Positions 33,071 to 46,245 are shown, numbered from the stretch's first letter. The stretch: DNA of 64,000 bases from Panopea generosa (GCA_029582155.1 CM055895.1:62225078-62289077), one strand, 5' to 3'. The notes: generated by a model from the sequence alone, not told the origin. Made by a program: numbers and translations.

Positions 33071-34677
33071 TTTCTTTCATATTTACTGTCTAAGTTATTT
33101 TATTGATATTTAGATTGATAAGTATGAAATATTGATATGAATAATTGCTATGAATTCTTAAATGAAATAAAACTGAAATTTTGTTGAGTTTAATCTACTT
33201 TATTAATTTTAGTTGAATTAAAACGCGCGGATTAAACAATAATTCTATTATTGTATATTCCCACATTACTTTAGTACGTCTTTAATTAAAAAGCTTTTAA
33301 ATTATTGAAAATATAATGAAATTATTTTGTCAAAGACATAACGAGAAAGAATGAGAATATAAATGTCTAACGGGAGACAAAACATTACTGGGACGGAACG
33401 CAATTATAAAATGAACGCATATATTAATCATTGATAAGAACAATGCACACATTGATATAAAACTGACAGCAGGTGCCTAAGTCATTGAAACACCATTGCT
33501 AAATTTACCACCAGGAAAGGAGGGGTGGAGCGTAATCTTGTTTACATATGCAACCGATTACGCTCTCTCCCACATCGTTTTATAAAAAAAAATCAACAAA
33601 AACAAAACAAAAACAAAACAAGAGGGATTAAAAAATACTATCTGCGGCATGTGTATAGTTTAATACACCAAAATATTACCATTGTTCTATACGATTATAA
33701 CATTTGCATTTATCATACGCTAATCTATTATTAATTTCAGAACGTCGATAAAGTACTAAATATTTCAGAGAACTTTTTCGGGTATTTGTTGGACATCCTC
33801 CGTACGTAAAAAAGAAACACGTGATACAGATTACTGTAAACGTTATATATATATAAAGGTTATATCAAATTGAGAAGCCTATCAAGAAACTAGTTAACAT
33901 TAGTCCTTATTTCTTACATGCCCCCTAATTCATAGCTACAGAACGCTTACTAAACTGTGACGTCTTACAAATTCTCCCTATAGCAATTGATCAAACAACG
34001 TGCTGCACTAATTGCTTTGTAACATACTCAATTGTAGGAACTGTTCCCATTCTACAGACTAAGTTAAACTCCCTTGATTGTGTCCCTATTATCTTCTTAT
34101 ATGTAATTAAAATTTTCGAGGACTTCATGGAACCATAATATAAATACATACACCAGACAATATGATATCATTACTTTTAGATTTAACTACACATAATTCT
34201 ATTTATAAAACTATTGTAATAAAACACTATTATGATAAAAACATGGTCTAATTCCTTTAAAATATCACCTTCATCTAAAATCTTGCCAAGAGAGATAAAA
34301 CAAATAATTAGATATTTAGCAATAGCTTTGGAACGACTTAAAACATTTTGAAAGCACTTTTAAGATTTTGAGATACATTCATTATCAAGATTTTAATTTT
34401 GATTTTAGACAGATATAGTATGAAATGTGTTTTTTTTTTTTTCAAAATGACAAATCACTTTTTTAGATATAGTTAGACGATTTGCGCACATTTTTAACAA
34501 CCACTTAAATATTGTTCTGTTAATATTTAATTTATGTATTTTGATATTACTAATGGAAAACAAATTGAGTTGAAGGATGTGCTCCGAAACTGCTTCCTAG
34601 ATTCTACAGATACACTTGAAAGTTGTCTAGATTATGTTTGAAAACGTCGACAAGGTAATGTTCGAATGGTCTGTGAA
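33071..34677. other. AT-rich intergenic DNA
   Basis: No gene or multi-copy element recognised. An AAAACAAAACAAAAAC run lies near 33600, and a poly-T run near 34430. Confidence 0.3.
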
Positions 34678-34903
34678 TGGGGTTTAATGTCATTTTCAAC
34701 ATATTTCAGGTTATATATGGCATATCCAGTTTTATTGGTGGAGGAAGACTTCAAACTGAATCTTATTAGGACATCGTTCTTCCGCAAGTTACTAGCAATC
34801 GTTCTCAAATAAAATTTTTGAAGCGAGCGAGACTCAAACCTCAGCAGTGAGAGCTAAGTGATCTTGAGACAGTTCCTTAGACCACTCAGCCAAAAAAGAC
34901 CCG
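34678..34903 (-). mobile_element. tRNA-derived SINE, family D, copy 1
   Basis: On the minus strand the head reads TTGGCTGAGTGGTCTAAGG (A box, Ser/Leu-tRNA-like) and GCTGAGGTTTGAGTCTCG (B box). The tail has ACTTGCGGAAGAACGATG, GTCTTCCTCCACCAATAAAA, TGGATATGCCATATATAACC and ends GTTGAAAATGACATTAAACC. Other family D members are at 41494, 47813, 48166, 58643 (all minus) and 63053 (plus). Confidence 0.85.
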
Positions 34904-35727
34904 ACTAGTCCATGAAACAATATATATTTGACGATTAACATACACTACAACAAATGCTCATACATTATGCTAAATATTACTATTACAACAGTTTCTATTG
35001 CATTAAAAGGATAACAAATTCTAGTCATTGCCAATGAAACTTTCAGTCATTTTCACATGCAATGTTAATTCATTTCCAGTCGCTTGTGAGAATAGGCAAA
35101 GACAAGCTTAGATCTTGATAATGTCGCACGTATGCATCGTTCTATCTCCATATTTCAAATTAGTGTTCTTTAAATTGCATAGTTATTACGTTCTAGAGTA
35201 TACAGAATATACGTTGAAATATCTGGACAAAATAATCAAAATAAATATTGGAAGTACACTGGGTTATAGATGAACTAATATCAACTCCTAAAGCTTCAAA
35301 TCTTTACAAAACCTTGCATAATGGAATAAAAGAACTGCACCCAGCTACGAGTTTTTTCTTTATAATTATGCATTTAAATGTCATTCGTTGCATTTAAACA
35401 TGGTGTTTGCAATGGAAAGATACAATATAATTAGCCTTGAACACGACACAGATTAGTAATTTCTAGACAGACGTTTAATGGAACTTTACATGATAATAAC
35501 CTCATTGTCATACACAACAGACACACGCAGGCTAAAACACACGCTCGCTTCTAGCAAAATAGAAGAAAATAGGCGTAGTATTATACGACGTGTACTTGTA
35601 ATCAAAACTTATCAGATCAGAAACACTTACGTATACAGAACAGAACAGAACAGAACATATATTTCATTTCGACTTAAGCATATGCAGCTCATCATCAAAC
35701 AAATTACAATTAATCAAAGCATGCGTG

Positions 35728-35729
<2 letters not shown>

Positions 35730-35780
<51 letters not shown>

Positions 35781-35792
35781 TATATATATATA
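35730..35792 (+). repeat. (CA)n(TA)n microsatellite
   Basis: About 23 CA units to 35776, then TGTATATATATATATA up to the edge of element G. Confidence 0.95.
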
Positions 35793-36289
35793 AAGGGAGA
35801 TAATTAAATTCACAACAACGGAATTTACGATTTTTGGGATCTTTTCAGATGCTCATTCACAATGCATGATATATATATGGATATAATTATTTGTGAATAA
35901 CCAAGACATAAATGTACAGACCAGACTTCGGCGAGCGCGCCTAGCTACAATGCAAACCATAGACACAATATCAAGGCCTCTGCGAAACCAATAAATTTGG
36001 TGTCGAACATGACTTATATACTATGGAATTACATGAAACACGTCTGAACTGGGAGGACAAATTTACATACATGAACTGATAGCGTTTTATGAGTAGGATC
36101 AAGTTAATGATTAATGACTAATCACATGCTATAAAAAGGACATATTTATAAACCCGTTGGAACATATAGATACAGTGAATTCATTTATATTTAATTTCAT
36201 TAAGGGAGATAATTAAATTCATACATCAACGGAACTTACGTAACGGGTTTATAAATCTTTCCTTTATTAGGTTATAAGTTATCTCACTT
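35793..36289 (+). mobile_element. Element G, copy 1, flanked by TA microsatellites
   Basis: The block starts AAGGGAGATAATTAAATTC and ends TTATCTCACTT, which gives an imperfect 11-bp terminal inverted repeat (AAGGGAGATAA / AAGTGAGATAA). About 409 bp after its start the AAGGGAGATAATTAAATTCA opening is repeated (36202), so it also contains a partial second unit. A second copy with the same internal landmarks (GGCGAGCGCGCCTAGCTACA, CATGAACTGATAGC, ACAGTGAATTCAT) is at 50783-51230. No coding frame. The class is uncertain; a non-autonomous DNA element is likely. Confidence 0.65.
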
Positions 36290-36290
36290 G

Positions 36291-36291
36291 A

Positions 36292-36329
<38 letters not shown>
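36291..36329 (+). repeat. (AT)n microsatellite
   Basis: AT run immediately outside the right end of element G. Confidence 0.9.
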
Positions 36330-36333
<4 letters not shown>

Positions 36334-36949
36334 AATTGAGTTGATCGTGGAAGTGATCACTGTTAGCATGAATAGGATAAACAGTATCAAGTTAACAAAT
36401 CATTTACTTCCTCAAACATTAAGAGCAGCTATTCTTATTTTAAATCCTTTTTGACAGTAAATTGCAAGTTTAATTAACAATGGTTTCTCATTTGTATTCA
36501 GAAAATGAATCAATTTAAAAACACTTGGTTTATTAAAATAGTATTTTTGAATGTATGCTTTCCTTATAGATCTAGATACTATTTAATGTCAGCCGTTATT
36601 AACATACTATAGAAAATGTATACGATAACTTAACTCATAACACTGATATATCAAGTAAGAGTGCCATGAACTCAACTTTTATTAGTAGACGCCGATAAGA
36701 TGTTTCAAATTACGCAAAGGTTGTAAGGTATACAAAGGTTAGTGTTAACCAACCATAACACTATGATATCACCATTTGGATATTAAATTAATTGTTATGA
36801 CAAAAACGTAATCCTAATAAATGTGCAAATACTTTATGTTTAAATGAGCAAACTATTTTGACCAATTAAATGTATGAACACTTATCTTGTAGTATTCACA
36901 ATTATAACAAAACGAAGTCATGCAGTGGTGGAAGTGAAATTTTCAAAAA

Positions 36950-37080
36950 TAAATTTGATTTGAACAATTTATAGAATTATATAAACCTCTCCCAGACCTG
37001 TCTTCCGACTTCAATATGGCGATTAAGGTTCTTCGTGGGGACAATTGTCTGGTAATATGAAAAAAACCAAACCCCAACGA
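36950..37080 (+). mobile_element. Dispersed element F, partial copy
   Basis: Resembles only the 3' part of element F copy 1: TTGATTTGAACAATTTATAG, TATAAACCTCTCCCAGACC and TTCAATATGGCGATTAAGG correspond to the 18140-18220 region. More diverged than the other two copies. Confidence 0.4.
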
Positions 37081-38036
37081 CTTATAAGGTCAAGAAAATA
37101 CCACCCGGTTATCAAGTGTTACACTGCAGGAAGTCCGATTTTTTTGTCACATAATATTCTAAGATAATATAGACACCAATGTTCTGTAACATATTAACGT
37201 GTGTTTGATTTGTGAAATTTATAATATATAATTGATATTATTTTGATGTATTTTAAGCAATGTTGCAAAATAGATTCAAAAGTCATAAAATTGAGAATAT
37301 AGGAACCATCCATCAGCATTTGCATGTTACTGTTTGGTAGGGAAATAATGTCATTACATCTCACATAATATGGCGTAAGGGGATATAAACCAATTTAAAT
37401 TGCGAAAATTTGAAACGCGTAGGCTGAAATTACATTAACAAATTAAAAACACTATTGTAAATATAGCTCTGTCAGGGTTGACGAACTATAAATCTTAACT
37501 AAGAAACTAAAACCTTTAATATCAAATTTAGGAAACGTGGTAAAGTATTTTTAGAATTGTAAAAACAGGATAAAGACAAGTTCCAGAAATGTGCGTATTT
37601 ACATGTGCTTGTTAATTATACTGAAACAAGCTCGTAAAACGTCATAAAACAGAATCATTTATACCTGAATTGCTTTTAACATGTCACTTTAGATGTTACT
37701 ATCATACCAACACGATTAAAAGACTGACAAAAAAAAACGTGGATACCACCGAAAAGATAGCAAAGATAATAGCCTATGTAATTTAAATGTTTCAGATCGT
37801 AATTAAATGGTCGATAAACAAATATCTTCCACAAATGTTAATGTTACAAAAATACTAAAAATAAGAAAATAAATGTTTGAAGTAGAACCACAAAATAATT
37901 AATATATAGAAAATTACATGTAATAGAGTGACAGAAATGGTCACCTCGGAATGATCAGTAAAAATAGCGCCACTCGTGAACAATAACCTGGTTTAAATGA
38001 GCACACAACCTCATTCTTCCGCCGCCATGTCTTATT
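37081..38036. other. AT-rich intergenic DNA
   Basis: Nothing supportable found. Confidence 0.3.
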
Positions 38037-38258
38037 ACAAAACGGAATAGCTAACCCGCCACTTTTGTATTTCCAATATCTTCGTCAGCATAAAGTGTGT
38101 ATATGACATTAACAGACAACTGATTATTTTTATATAGCATAAATGTTCTTTCTAGTCCATGTCAAAACCTTAAGGAAATCGTTTAATACTTTTTGAGAAA
38201 ATACATAAAACGCCAGGTACTTGAAATGTCAGGTGGCGGGTTAGCTGTTCCGTTCAGT
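38037..38258. mobile_element. MITE family M, copy 1
   Basis: Terminal inverted repeats: left AACGGAATAGCTAACCCGCC, right (reverse complement) ACTGAACGGAACAGCTAACC continuing CGCCACC. The interior is AT-rich, without a frame, and has TTTTGTATTTCCAATATCTT near the left end. Related copies at 55176-55360 (right end lost) and 61826-62068 show the same termini, so this is a non-autonomous DNA transposon family. Confidence 0.8.
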
Positions 38259-38504
38259 TTATTATATCACACGGTAAGTATGTGCACACTGAGCAGAATA
38301 GCAAATACAGCTACATTTAAAAGATAAATCGTCTTTCATTAAAATAGTATATAATTGATTCGCGGACACTACTTTATGTTGGAAGCAGATAAACAGAAAT
38401 CTTATGTTTCTATGAAAATATAGTTTTAGTAGAAAAGCTGGCATGTGGAATGACAGAGTATGAATGATAGAGTAAGATATAAATACTTTAAACACACTTA
38501 AAAC

Positions 38505-38953
38505 CCAAACTGCCATATAAAAGCCGCAAGATGGCTCTAGGGAAGGTTTTTATATAATTCAGTACATGATTCAAATCAGAGAACCTTTGTCCAAACTTTC
38601 ACAATCGTTAATGCATTGTTTTTTGTTATAATGTTGCATACTTCTGGATTATTGTTAATACATTTAATGGCCAAATATCATTTAAAAAAGTGTTTGTTAT
38701 TAAAGGTTTAACTCCAACTGCCAAAAATTCGAAATTCGAGGGAGATACCTCTATACACATGGATCTGTGTTAGTTCACCATCAGCAGATAGCCTAGTGTA
38801 GCGTTGTAATTCACCATCAGCAGATAGCCTAGTGTAGCATTGTAATTCACCATCAGCAGATAGCCTAGTCTAGCATTGTAATTCACCATCAGCAGATAGC
38901 CTAGTGTAGCGTTGTAATTCACCATCAACAGATAGCCTAGTGTAGCGTTGTAA
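38505..38953 (-). mobile_element. Dispersed element F, copy 2, with internal minisatellite
   Basis: Reverse-complement match to 17895-18235, from AACTGCCATATAAAAGCCGC (38508 onwards) to the ACGCTACACTAGGC end. The two copies differ mainly at the end distal to the GCGGCTTTTATATGG terminus: a 36-bp unit present once in copy 1 is present five times here. Confidence 0.7.
38774..38953 (+). repeat. 36-bp tandem repeat, five units, inside element F
   Basis: Five consecutive 36-bp units of TTCACCATCAGCAGATAGCC then TAGTGTAGCGTTGTAA with only a few substitutions (GCATTGTAA, CATCAACAG, AGTCTAG). The near-identity of units indicates recent expansion. Confidence 0.95.
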
Positions 38954-39714
38954 TTTCATAGTTTCCTCTTACAAATATTTACTACCTTGGCGGTAAATAT
39001 TGGGGTTTAAATTAATAGAACTACTAATGTCGTGGTAAAACTGTTATGTATGTATTGCAGTATGTGAAGTATTCATGTTTATTGACCTAGTTTACCCGAA
39101 AGTAGTTTAATATAATCTTTCAACATACGTGTACTTTTTTGAAGAAAACTAGATATTAAACAACACGTTGGCCGTCATGATATCTGAATAATACCTTAAA
39201 ATTCACCTTTTTTAAAACGTATTTGGTAATATCAATGTTTACATTTTGTGGAAATATACTTGTTTAATGCATTAATTAACCTATTTTATTGTAAAAAGGA
39301 AATATGGCATATTATTGGAATTAAAATGCATTAAATATATAAAAATATTGACTTTTGAGTAAAAGTTTTAACAAGGTAGAAACAGCACACAAAGCAATTA
39401 TTATACATTTTCAAATCTCCTGACAAATAACCCGTTCCCAAGCATTCACACGCTTAAATACCCCAGCATAAATATAATGCTTATTTCATTCTCGGATATC
39501 GCTTATGTTATACGAGAATAAGAGGAAAAAGTGATTCAAAATTGGTATTGCAATATATATTTGCTTATTACGGAAAAGCGGAATACTTAATATATAGCAT
39601 GAGCCAAGGGTGTTTTTAACTTATGTATTTTACATCGATTGCGAAAAAAATCTTACAACTTAGATATCTAATAGATATTTAACATAGATATTTTAATTTA
39701 GATATTTGATTTAC
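38954..39714. other. AT-rich intergenic DNA
   Basis: No gene or repeated element recognised. Confidence 0.3.
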
Positions 39715-39868
39715 ACTCGAAGTCTTCCTGGGTAAAACCAGTACTAAGCACAACTTTATGCAGATAAAATATCTTGCTCAAGGACACTTAAAATAGGCGT
39801 GACGGAGATCGAACTTACGACCCTTCGATCATTGATCCGATGCTTTACCGCGGGACCACGACCTTAAC
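39715..39868 (-). mobile_element. tRNA-derived SINE, family A, copy 2
   Basis: On the minus strand: GTCGTGGTCCCGCGGTAAAG (A-box region), GTCGTAAGTTCGATCTCCG (B box), then GTGTCCTTGAGCAAGATATT, TGTGCTTAGTACTGGTTTTA and CCAGGAAGACTTCGAGTGT. The head and tail are intact enough to assign it to family A. Confidence 0.85.
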
Positions 39869-41493
39869 ACACACTTGGCAAAAATGACAAGATTCCTGCC
39901 AAAACACCGGTTTTCACGACCATACTATTCCTTTGAAATACAATATTTATAAAGTATATTAGTATATTTCTGTTTAATTTCTAGATTTATTTTGCATTTT
40001 TTTTTTTCAATTGTTTTAACCTTTTATATAATCGGTAAATAAAATGCAAATATGACGACTATCTTTTAAAAAGCCTTTTATAAAGAGAGAACATTTCAAA
40101 CCAAATATATATATAAAAGAATATTACTGAGCACTTTTAAAATTAGTTTTAAAATATATTGTTTTTATAGCACATGTATAATTCTCTTTAGTCTTTATAA
40201 ACACGCGAGTTTCTATCAATAAAAAAGTAACAGACATAGGTAATGTAACATTTCTACTTCTGAATATTTTTTCTTACATATCAATTTATTCATGTTCGTC
40301 GAAGCTTTCTCTTTGTTTTCATAATAATTTCCTCCCTTTTAATATTGGCTTCCCGTTATAATTTTCTTTTGATGGTATCCCATTATTTTGTTATGCCAAA
40401 GATAGTATCAATTACCAGCTTATTTAGACTCCGATAAATATTGTGCATTTCCAGCTGAGGAAGCTCCCTATATTGTTTTCATAATTAATGACAGTCATGC
40501 ACTGAAGTTAAAACCGACGAAACAAATAAAGCGTCTATTTAGGGAAGCGTAACACGAAACCGACAATATCTGTGATTGTTCACAAACGATACTGATGGAT
40601 GACATATGTTTAATTGAATCAACTTTTTTGTTATTAGCTAAACAGCCGGGTTTTAAAAAAAAATAACGAGGCAACTTGATGCGGAAACTAGGAGTTACAT
40701 TCTTATTCATTTTCTAAAAAGATTATAATTTATAATCATCTCCGTTTAGAAGCAGATGTTGGATAAAGATAATTTCAAGTTATCTCTGTAAAATCGATAA
40801 ACAGTGAAACGCAGTTTTAGAAGAGATACACAACTGCTCTGATGTTCACTCTGTCTTATTGTATTACTGGGTAAGAGGGAGGTCGTAGTTACCAGCAGTA
40901 AATCTGGTTATAGCTTTTTCAAGGCCTAGACCCCGTTTTCCTCTCCTTTGTCTTTTTCGTTGCTTTACTTATGATTGTTGTAAATATTGACTATAATTAA
41001 GCTGATTTTGGGGTTGAGTTATTTGAACCTTTTGTAACTTATATATTTTCTTATTGCACAAATGACTGCAACACTATTAATCAGGGTCTGTTTTCTATTG
41101 TTATTTTTCATTTCTATCTGTTGTAAGATAACAATACATTATAACATGAAACCAATGTCTATGTTACAGTTCATTATCAAATATCATCAACAAATACACG
41201 TGTTCCTGTTTATCTTCCAGTTCCAATTATTAAATTGAATGTTTTTGTTTCGGATATCTGAGCACGGGGAAATCTCTCTTCATATAACTCGAGTTAAACA
41301 TTTAAACAGAAAATACCGTGTTAGATATTATATAAGGTTTATAGAAGTTGATGGGACGTCGATAATACAGAATACTAGTTAGTGCAATATAACATCACTA
41401 GCAAATGTATTTTATTATAATTAAAATAATTGGTTAATAAGTATTCTGTTCTTGTTAAGCCTTTTCTCACGTTTGGCTTTGTTCTATAGATAA
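39869..41493. other. AT-rich intergenic DNA
   Basis: No gene supported. A 71-codon minus frame (40495-40710) has a basic N-terminus and Cys-rich end but no known pattern, and no splice context supports it. Confidence 0.3.
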
Positions 41494-41650
41494 CATTTTT
41501 TTTAATGGGGTTTAACGCCATTTTCAACACATTTCAGGTTATATATGGCATATCAAGTTTTATTGGTGGAGGAAGATCTCAGACTGAGTCAGACTGAGTA
41601 GAACCACCGTCCTTCCGCAATTGACTGGAAACTTTGAGGGTTTCTCAACA
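41494..41650 (-). mobile_element. SINE family D, copy 2, tail only
   Basis: Minus-strand tail with GTTGAAAATGGCGTTAAACC, followed by CCATTAAAAAAAATG, an intact A-rich 3' end. The internal ACTGAGTCAGACTGAGTAGA is a small duplication. The tRNA head is absent, so the copy is 5'-truncated, as expected of incomplete reverse transcription. Confidence 0.75.
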
Positions 41651-42293
41651 TACACATATCGCTGACCTACTTTCTTGGAGTCACTATTGAATGTGTATAC
41701 ATATATTGTAGTTTATATTTTGTTTTTGATTTGTTAACGTACCAGTATTTACTGTGAGTTGATCACAATGAGGTGTTACATGTACCAGTCTGAGTTGTAT
41801 TTAAATAAAGGTCTTTTGTAGTTTAATCCAATACAATTCAGAGATATGGAATTTATTTTAGTCCGATTTGTATAACACGTACCAAACATTTTCTAAATAA
41901 ACATGTGAACAAGTCGTTTATTACAAAACTAAATTCAGACACCCAGATTGTAAACTGATTTGGCCACATAAAAGAGCTACGTACCATTACTAGAAATTCA
42001 TATTTAATATTCTCAAAAAATGTTTTGTTAATGTAAACAATATGTTAAATATATCCTAAAAACCCCAACGAAACATAGTGTAGTGTTAATTCTGTTTTGT
42101 GATTTCTTTTTGCCATCATCAATTACAGGGAACGTACGTTTGGTAAAAGCTATATTTAAGGGTCCAATGCTATTGAACAATAGAATCTGTAGCAGTAATG
42201 AAGAAACTCATACCGATAGCTACGTATATATATATCATAAAGAGGTTACATAAGTTTTATCACGACACAGCTCAAAACTTAAATGAACTGCGT

Positions 42294-42586
42294 ATGATTG
42301 ATTGAATATCTAGCGTCATTTTTATGCCATCGAGAGCTAACAGACGATCAATTAACCTAATAACTGTTGTATGGGATCCTTGAAAGTTAACCAGTACACG
42401 AGCACAACCCATCTCCGCAAGTGTAACTGATAACTTTTCCACTTATATCAGCAATGAAAGACGAATGATAATGATGCAATGTCGTATATCAACCATCACA
42501 GAGATTGTGGCCGGGTGTGGATTCGAACTCACGACCCCTGGATTGATAGTCAGATGCGCTAACGACTGAGCAAATTAGGCCCGGCT
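42294..42586 (-). mobile_element. tRNA-derived SINE, family C, copy 3
   Basis: On the minus strand: ATTTGCTCAGTCGTTAGCGC (A box), GTCGTGAGTTCGAATCC (B box), then the family C body (ACGACATTGCATCATTATC, ACTTGCGGAGATGGGTTGTG, GTACTGGTTAACTTTCAAGG) and the 3' end ATATTCAATCAATCA. Confidence 0.85.
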
Positions 42587-43383
42587 TATATTCATAACAG
42601 AGACTTCAGGTATAACTGAACAGTCCGATTATGACATTTATTGAAAACAATCACTATCATTAACACTGTTTCGGAGAATACAAATGGGTAAAATGGATTC
42701 ACATTCTGATATGAGACTTATGGCTGATACAAAAGCTGATGTCATAAATTATATCCGTTTGTTCACATTGATATATTTTACTATGTGTTCTTATTATTTA
42801 AACAACTATAACCGCAATGAACATATCAGTTTCACAGTGACCTGCACGTATCTATAACATGTGTTACTGATTGTTGATGTGTGTGCATGATATTGTTTCA
42901 TAGAGTAGTTGTTCGTCATACTCCAACACATATTTCCTTACACTAGAAAGAGATTATGCAATAAGCAGCAGCTTGATCCATATTGTAGGTGCGACAGGCG
43001 GCTTTGATATCCGACTAGCTTTTCACACTAAAAGTAATACTTGATAATGTTTTCATGAGACGAGTACATGATATTGTATACCAATGTAAATATGTGTGTC
43101 TTTATGCGGTATGGGTTTCCTTTTATAGCTTGAATTGAAGTGACGAACAGCACGCATGCAGAGGTGAGTCAATTGCCGAAATGAATTATATATTTAATTG
43201 AAATAAAGATAATTAAAACCATTGGCTGCGCAACAGCTTTACATATTCAACAATATATTTGTTTTTCTTTGTAGGTTTAGTTTATTAAATATAAACCATC
43301 CCCATGATGTGATTAATATGATCAAACGCATTATTGGTATACTTTAAGAACGTTTTAACAATTCAGTTCTTTAATTTAATAAC
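42587..43383. other. AT-rich intergenic DNA
   Basis: Nothing supportable found between the SINE and the 42-bp array. Confidence 0.3.
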
Positions 43384-46245
43384 ATGTAATGCCCGGCGTT
43401 TATAATACATAACGCTACCTACTTCATGTAATGCCCGATGTTTATAATACATGACTCTACCTACTCCATGTAATGCCCGATGTTTATAATACATAACTCT
43501 ACCTACTTCATGTAATGCCCGATGTTTATAATACATGACTCAACCTACTGCATGTAATGCCCGATGTTTATAATACATAACTCTACCTACTCCATGTTTT
43601 GCCCGGTGTTCATAATACATGACTCTACCTACTGCATGTAATGCCCGATGATATAATACATGACTATACCTACTCCATGTAATGATCCGGCGTTTATAAT
43701 ACATAACTCTATCTACTCCATGTAATGCCCGATGTTTATAATACATGACTCTTCCTACTGCATGTAATGCCCGATGTTTATAATACATGACTATACCTAC
43801 TCCATGTAATGCCCGATGTTTATAATACATGACTCTTCCTACTCCATGTAATGCCCGATGTTTATAATACATGACTCTTCCTACTGCATATAATGCCCGA
43901 TGTTTATAATGCATGACTATACCTACTCCATGTAATGTCTGGCGTTTATAATACATGACTCTTCCAACTCCATGTTATGCCCGATGTTTATAATACATGA
44001 CTCTTCCTACTCCATGTAATGCCCGATGTTTATAATACATGACTATACCTACTCCATGTAATGCCTGGCGTTTATAATACATGACTTTTCCTACTCCATG
44101 TAACGCCCGATGTTTATAATACATGACTCTTCCTACTGCATGTAATGCCCGATGTTTATAATACATGACTCTACCTACTTCGTGTAACGCTGGTGTTTAT
44201 AATACATAACTCTTCCTACTGTATGTAATGCCCGGTGTTTATGATACATGAATCAACCTACTGCATGTAATGCCCGATGTTTATAATACATAACTATACC
44301 TACTCCATGTAATGTCAGGCGTTTATAATACATAACTCTACCTACTCCATGTCATGCCCGATGTTTATAATACATGACTCTTCCTACTACATGTAATGCC
44401 CGATGTTTATAATACATGACTATACCTACTCCATATAATGTCCGCGTTTATAATACATGACTCTACTTACTGCATGTAATGTCCGATGTTTATAATACAT
44501 AACTATACCTACTACATGTAATGTCCGGCGTTTATAATACATAACTCTATCTACTCCGTGTAATGCCCGATGTTTATAATACATGACTCTTCCTACTGCA
44601 TGTAATGTCCGATGTTTATAATACATGACTCTACCTACTCCATGTAATGTCCGATGTTTATAATACATGACTCTACCTACTGCATGTAATGCCCGATGTT
44701 TATAATACATGACTCTTCCTACTGCGTGTAATGCCCGATGTTTATAATACATGACTCTACCTACTGCGTGTAATGCCAGGTGTTTATAATACATGACTTT
44801 TCCTACTGCATGTCATGTCCGATGTTTATAATACATGACTCTTCCTACTGCGTGTAATGCCCGATGTTTATAATACATGACTATACCTACTCCATGTAAT
44901 GTCCGGCGTTTATAATACATAACTCTACTTACTCTATGTAATGCCCGATGTTTATAATACATGACTCTTCCTACTGCATGTAATGTCCGATGTTTATAAT
45001 ACATGAATCTTCCTACTGCGTGTAATGCCCGATGTTTATAATACATGACTCTACCTACTGCGTGTAATGCCTGGTGTTTATAATACATGACTCGTCCTAC
45101 TGCATGTAATGTCCGAAGTTTTTAATACATGACTCTTCCTACTGCGTGTAATGCCCGATGTTTATAATACATGACTATACCTACTGCATGTATTGTCCGG
45201 CGTTAATAATACATGACTCCTCCTACTCCATGTAATGCACGATGTTTATAATACATGACTCTTCCTACTGCAGTGTAATGCCCGATGTTTATAATACATG
45301 ACTCTACCTACTGCGTGTAATGCCTGGTGTTTATAATACATGACTCTTCCTACTGCATGTAATGCCCAATGTTTATAATACATGGCTCTTCCTACTGCGT
45401 GTAATGCCCGATGTTTATAATACATGACTCTACCTACTGCGTGTAATGCCAGGTGTTTATAATACATGACTCTTCCTACTGTATGTAATGCCCGGCGTTT
45501 ATAATACATAACTCTACCTACTGCATGTAATGCCCGATGTTTATAATACATGACTATACCTACTCCATGTAATGTCCGGCGTTTATAATACATAACTCTT
45601 CCTACTGCGTGTAATGCCCGATGTTTATAATACATGACTCTACCTACTGCATGTAATGCCCGGTGTTTATAATACATGACTCTACCTACTGCATGTAATG
45701 TAATGCCCGATGTTTATAATACATGACTCTACCTACTGCATGTAATGCCTGGTGTTTATAATACATGACTCTACCTACTGCATGTAATGCCTGGTGTTTG
45801 TAATACATAACTCTTCCTACTGCATGTAATGCCTGGTTTTTATAATACATGACTCTTCCTACTGCATGTAATGCCCGATGTTTATAATACATGACTATAC
45901 CTACTCCATGTAATGTCCGGCGTTTATAATACATAACTGTACCTACTGCATGTAATGCCCGATGTTTATAATACATAACTCTACCTACTGCATGTTATGC
46001 CCTATGTTTATATTACATGACTCTACCTACTGCATGTTATGCCTGGTGTTTATAATACATGACTCTACCTACTGCATGTAATGCCCGGTGTTTATAATAC
46101 ATGACTCTACCTACTGCATGTAATGCCCGATGTTTATAATACATGACTCTACCTAAAGCATGTAATGCCTGGTGTTTATAATACATGACTCTACCTACTG
46201 CATGTAATGCCTGGTGTTTGTAATACATGACTTTACCTACTATCG
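43384..46245 (-). repeat. 42-bp satellite array
   Basis: About 68 units of a 42-bp repeat; on the plus strand CATGTAATGCCCGATGTTTA then TAATACATGACTCTACCTACTG. Unit variants (GCCCGATG, GCCTGGTG, GTCCGGCG; CTACC or CTTCC; CTGCATG, CTCCATG, CTGCGTG) are shared between distant units. The GCGTGTAATGCCAGGTG type at 44766 recurs at 45439, 673 bp away (16 units plus one inserted base near 45271). The minus strand reads as MYYKHRALHAVGRV repeats in frames of 60-143 codons, broken by rare indels. There are no spacers and no start context. I treat it as satellite DNA. Confidence 0.95.

Larger units (their letters stand above)
35630..36560. repeat. Dispersed repeat H, copy split by an inserted block
   Basis: The left part (35630-35729: ACAGAACAGAACAGAACATA to GCATGCGTGAAACA) and right part (36330-36560: GATCGTGGAAGTGATCACTG to AAAAACACTTGG) are contiguous at 1830-2150. 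Here they are separated by a (CA)n(TA)n microsatellite, the 35793-36289 element and a second (TA)n run. This implies insertion into the TA-rich centre of repeat H. Confidence 0.6.

Noticed and set aside
43384-46245. Minus-strand frames encoding MYYKHRALHAVGRV repeats as a protein family
   Set aside because: They are direct translations of a 42-bp satellite, interrupted by indels, with no start context, signal or splice sites. Kept as satellite DNA.
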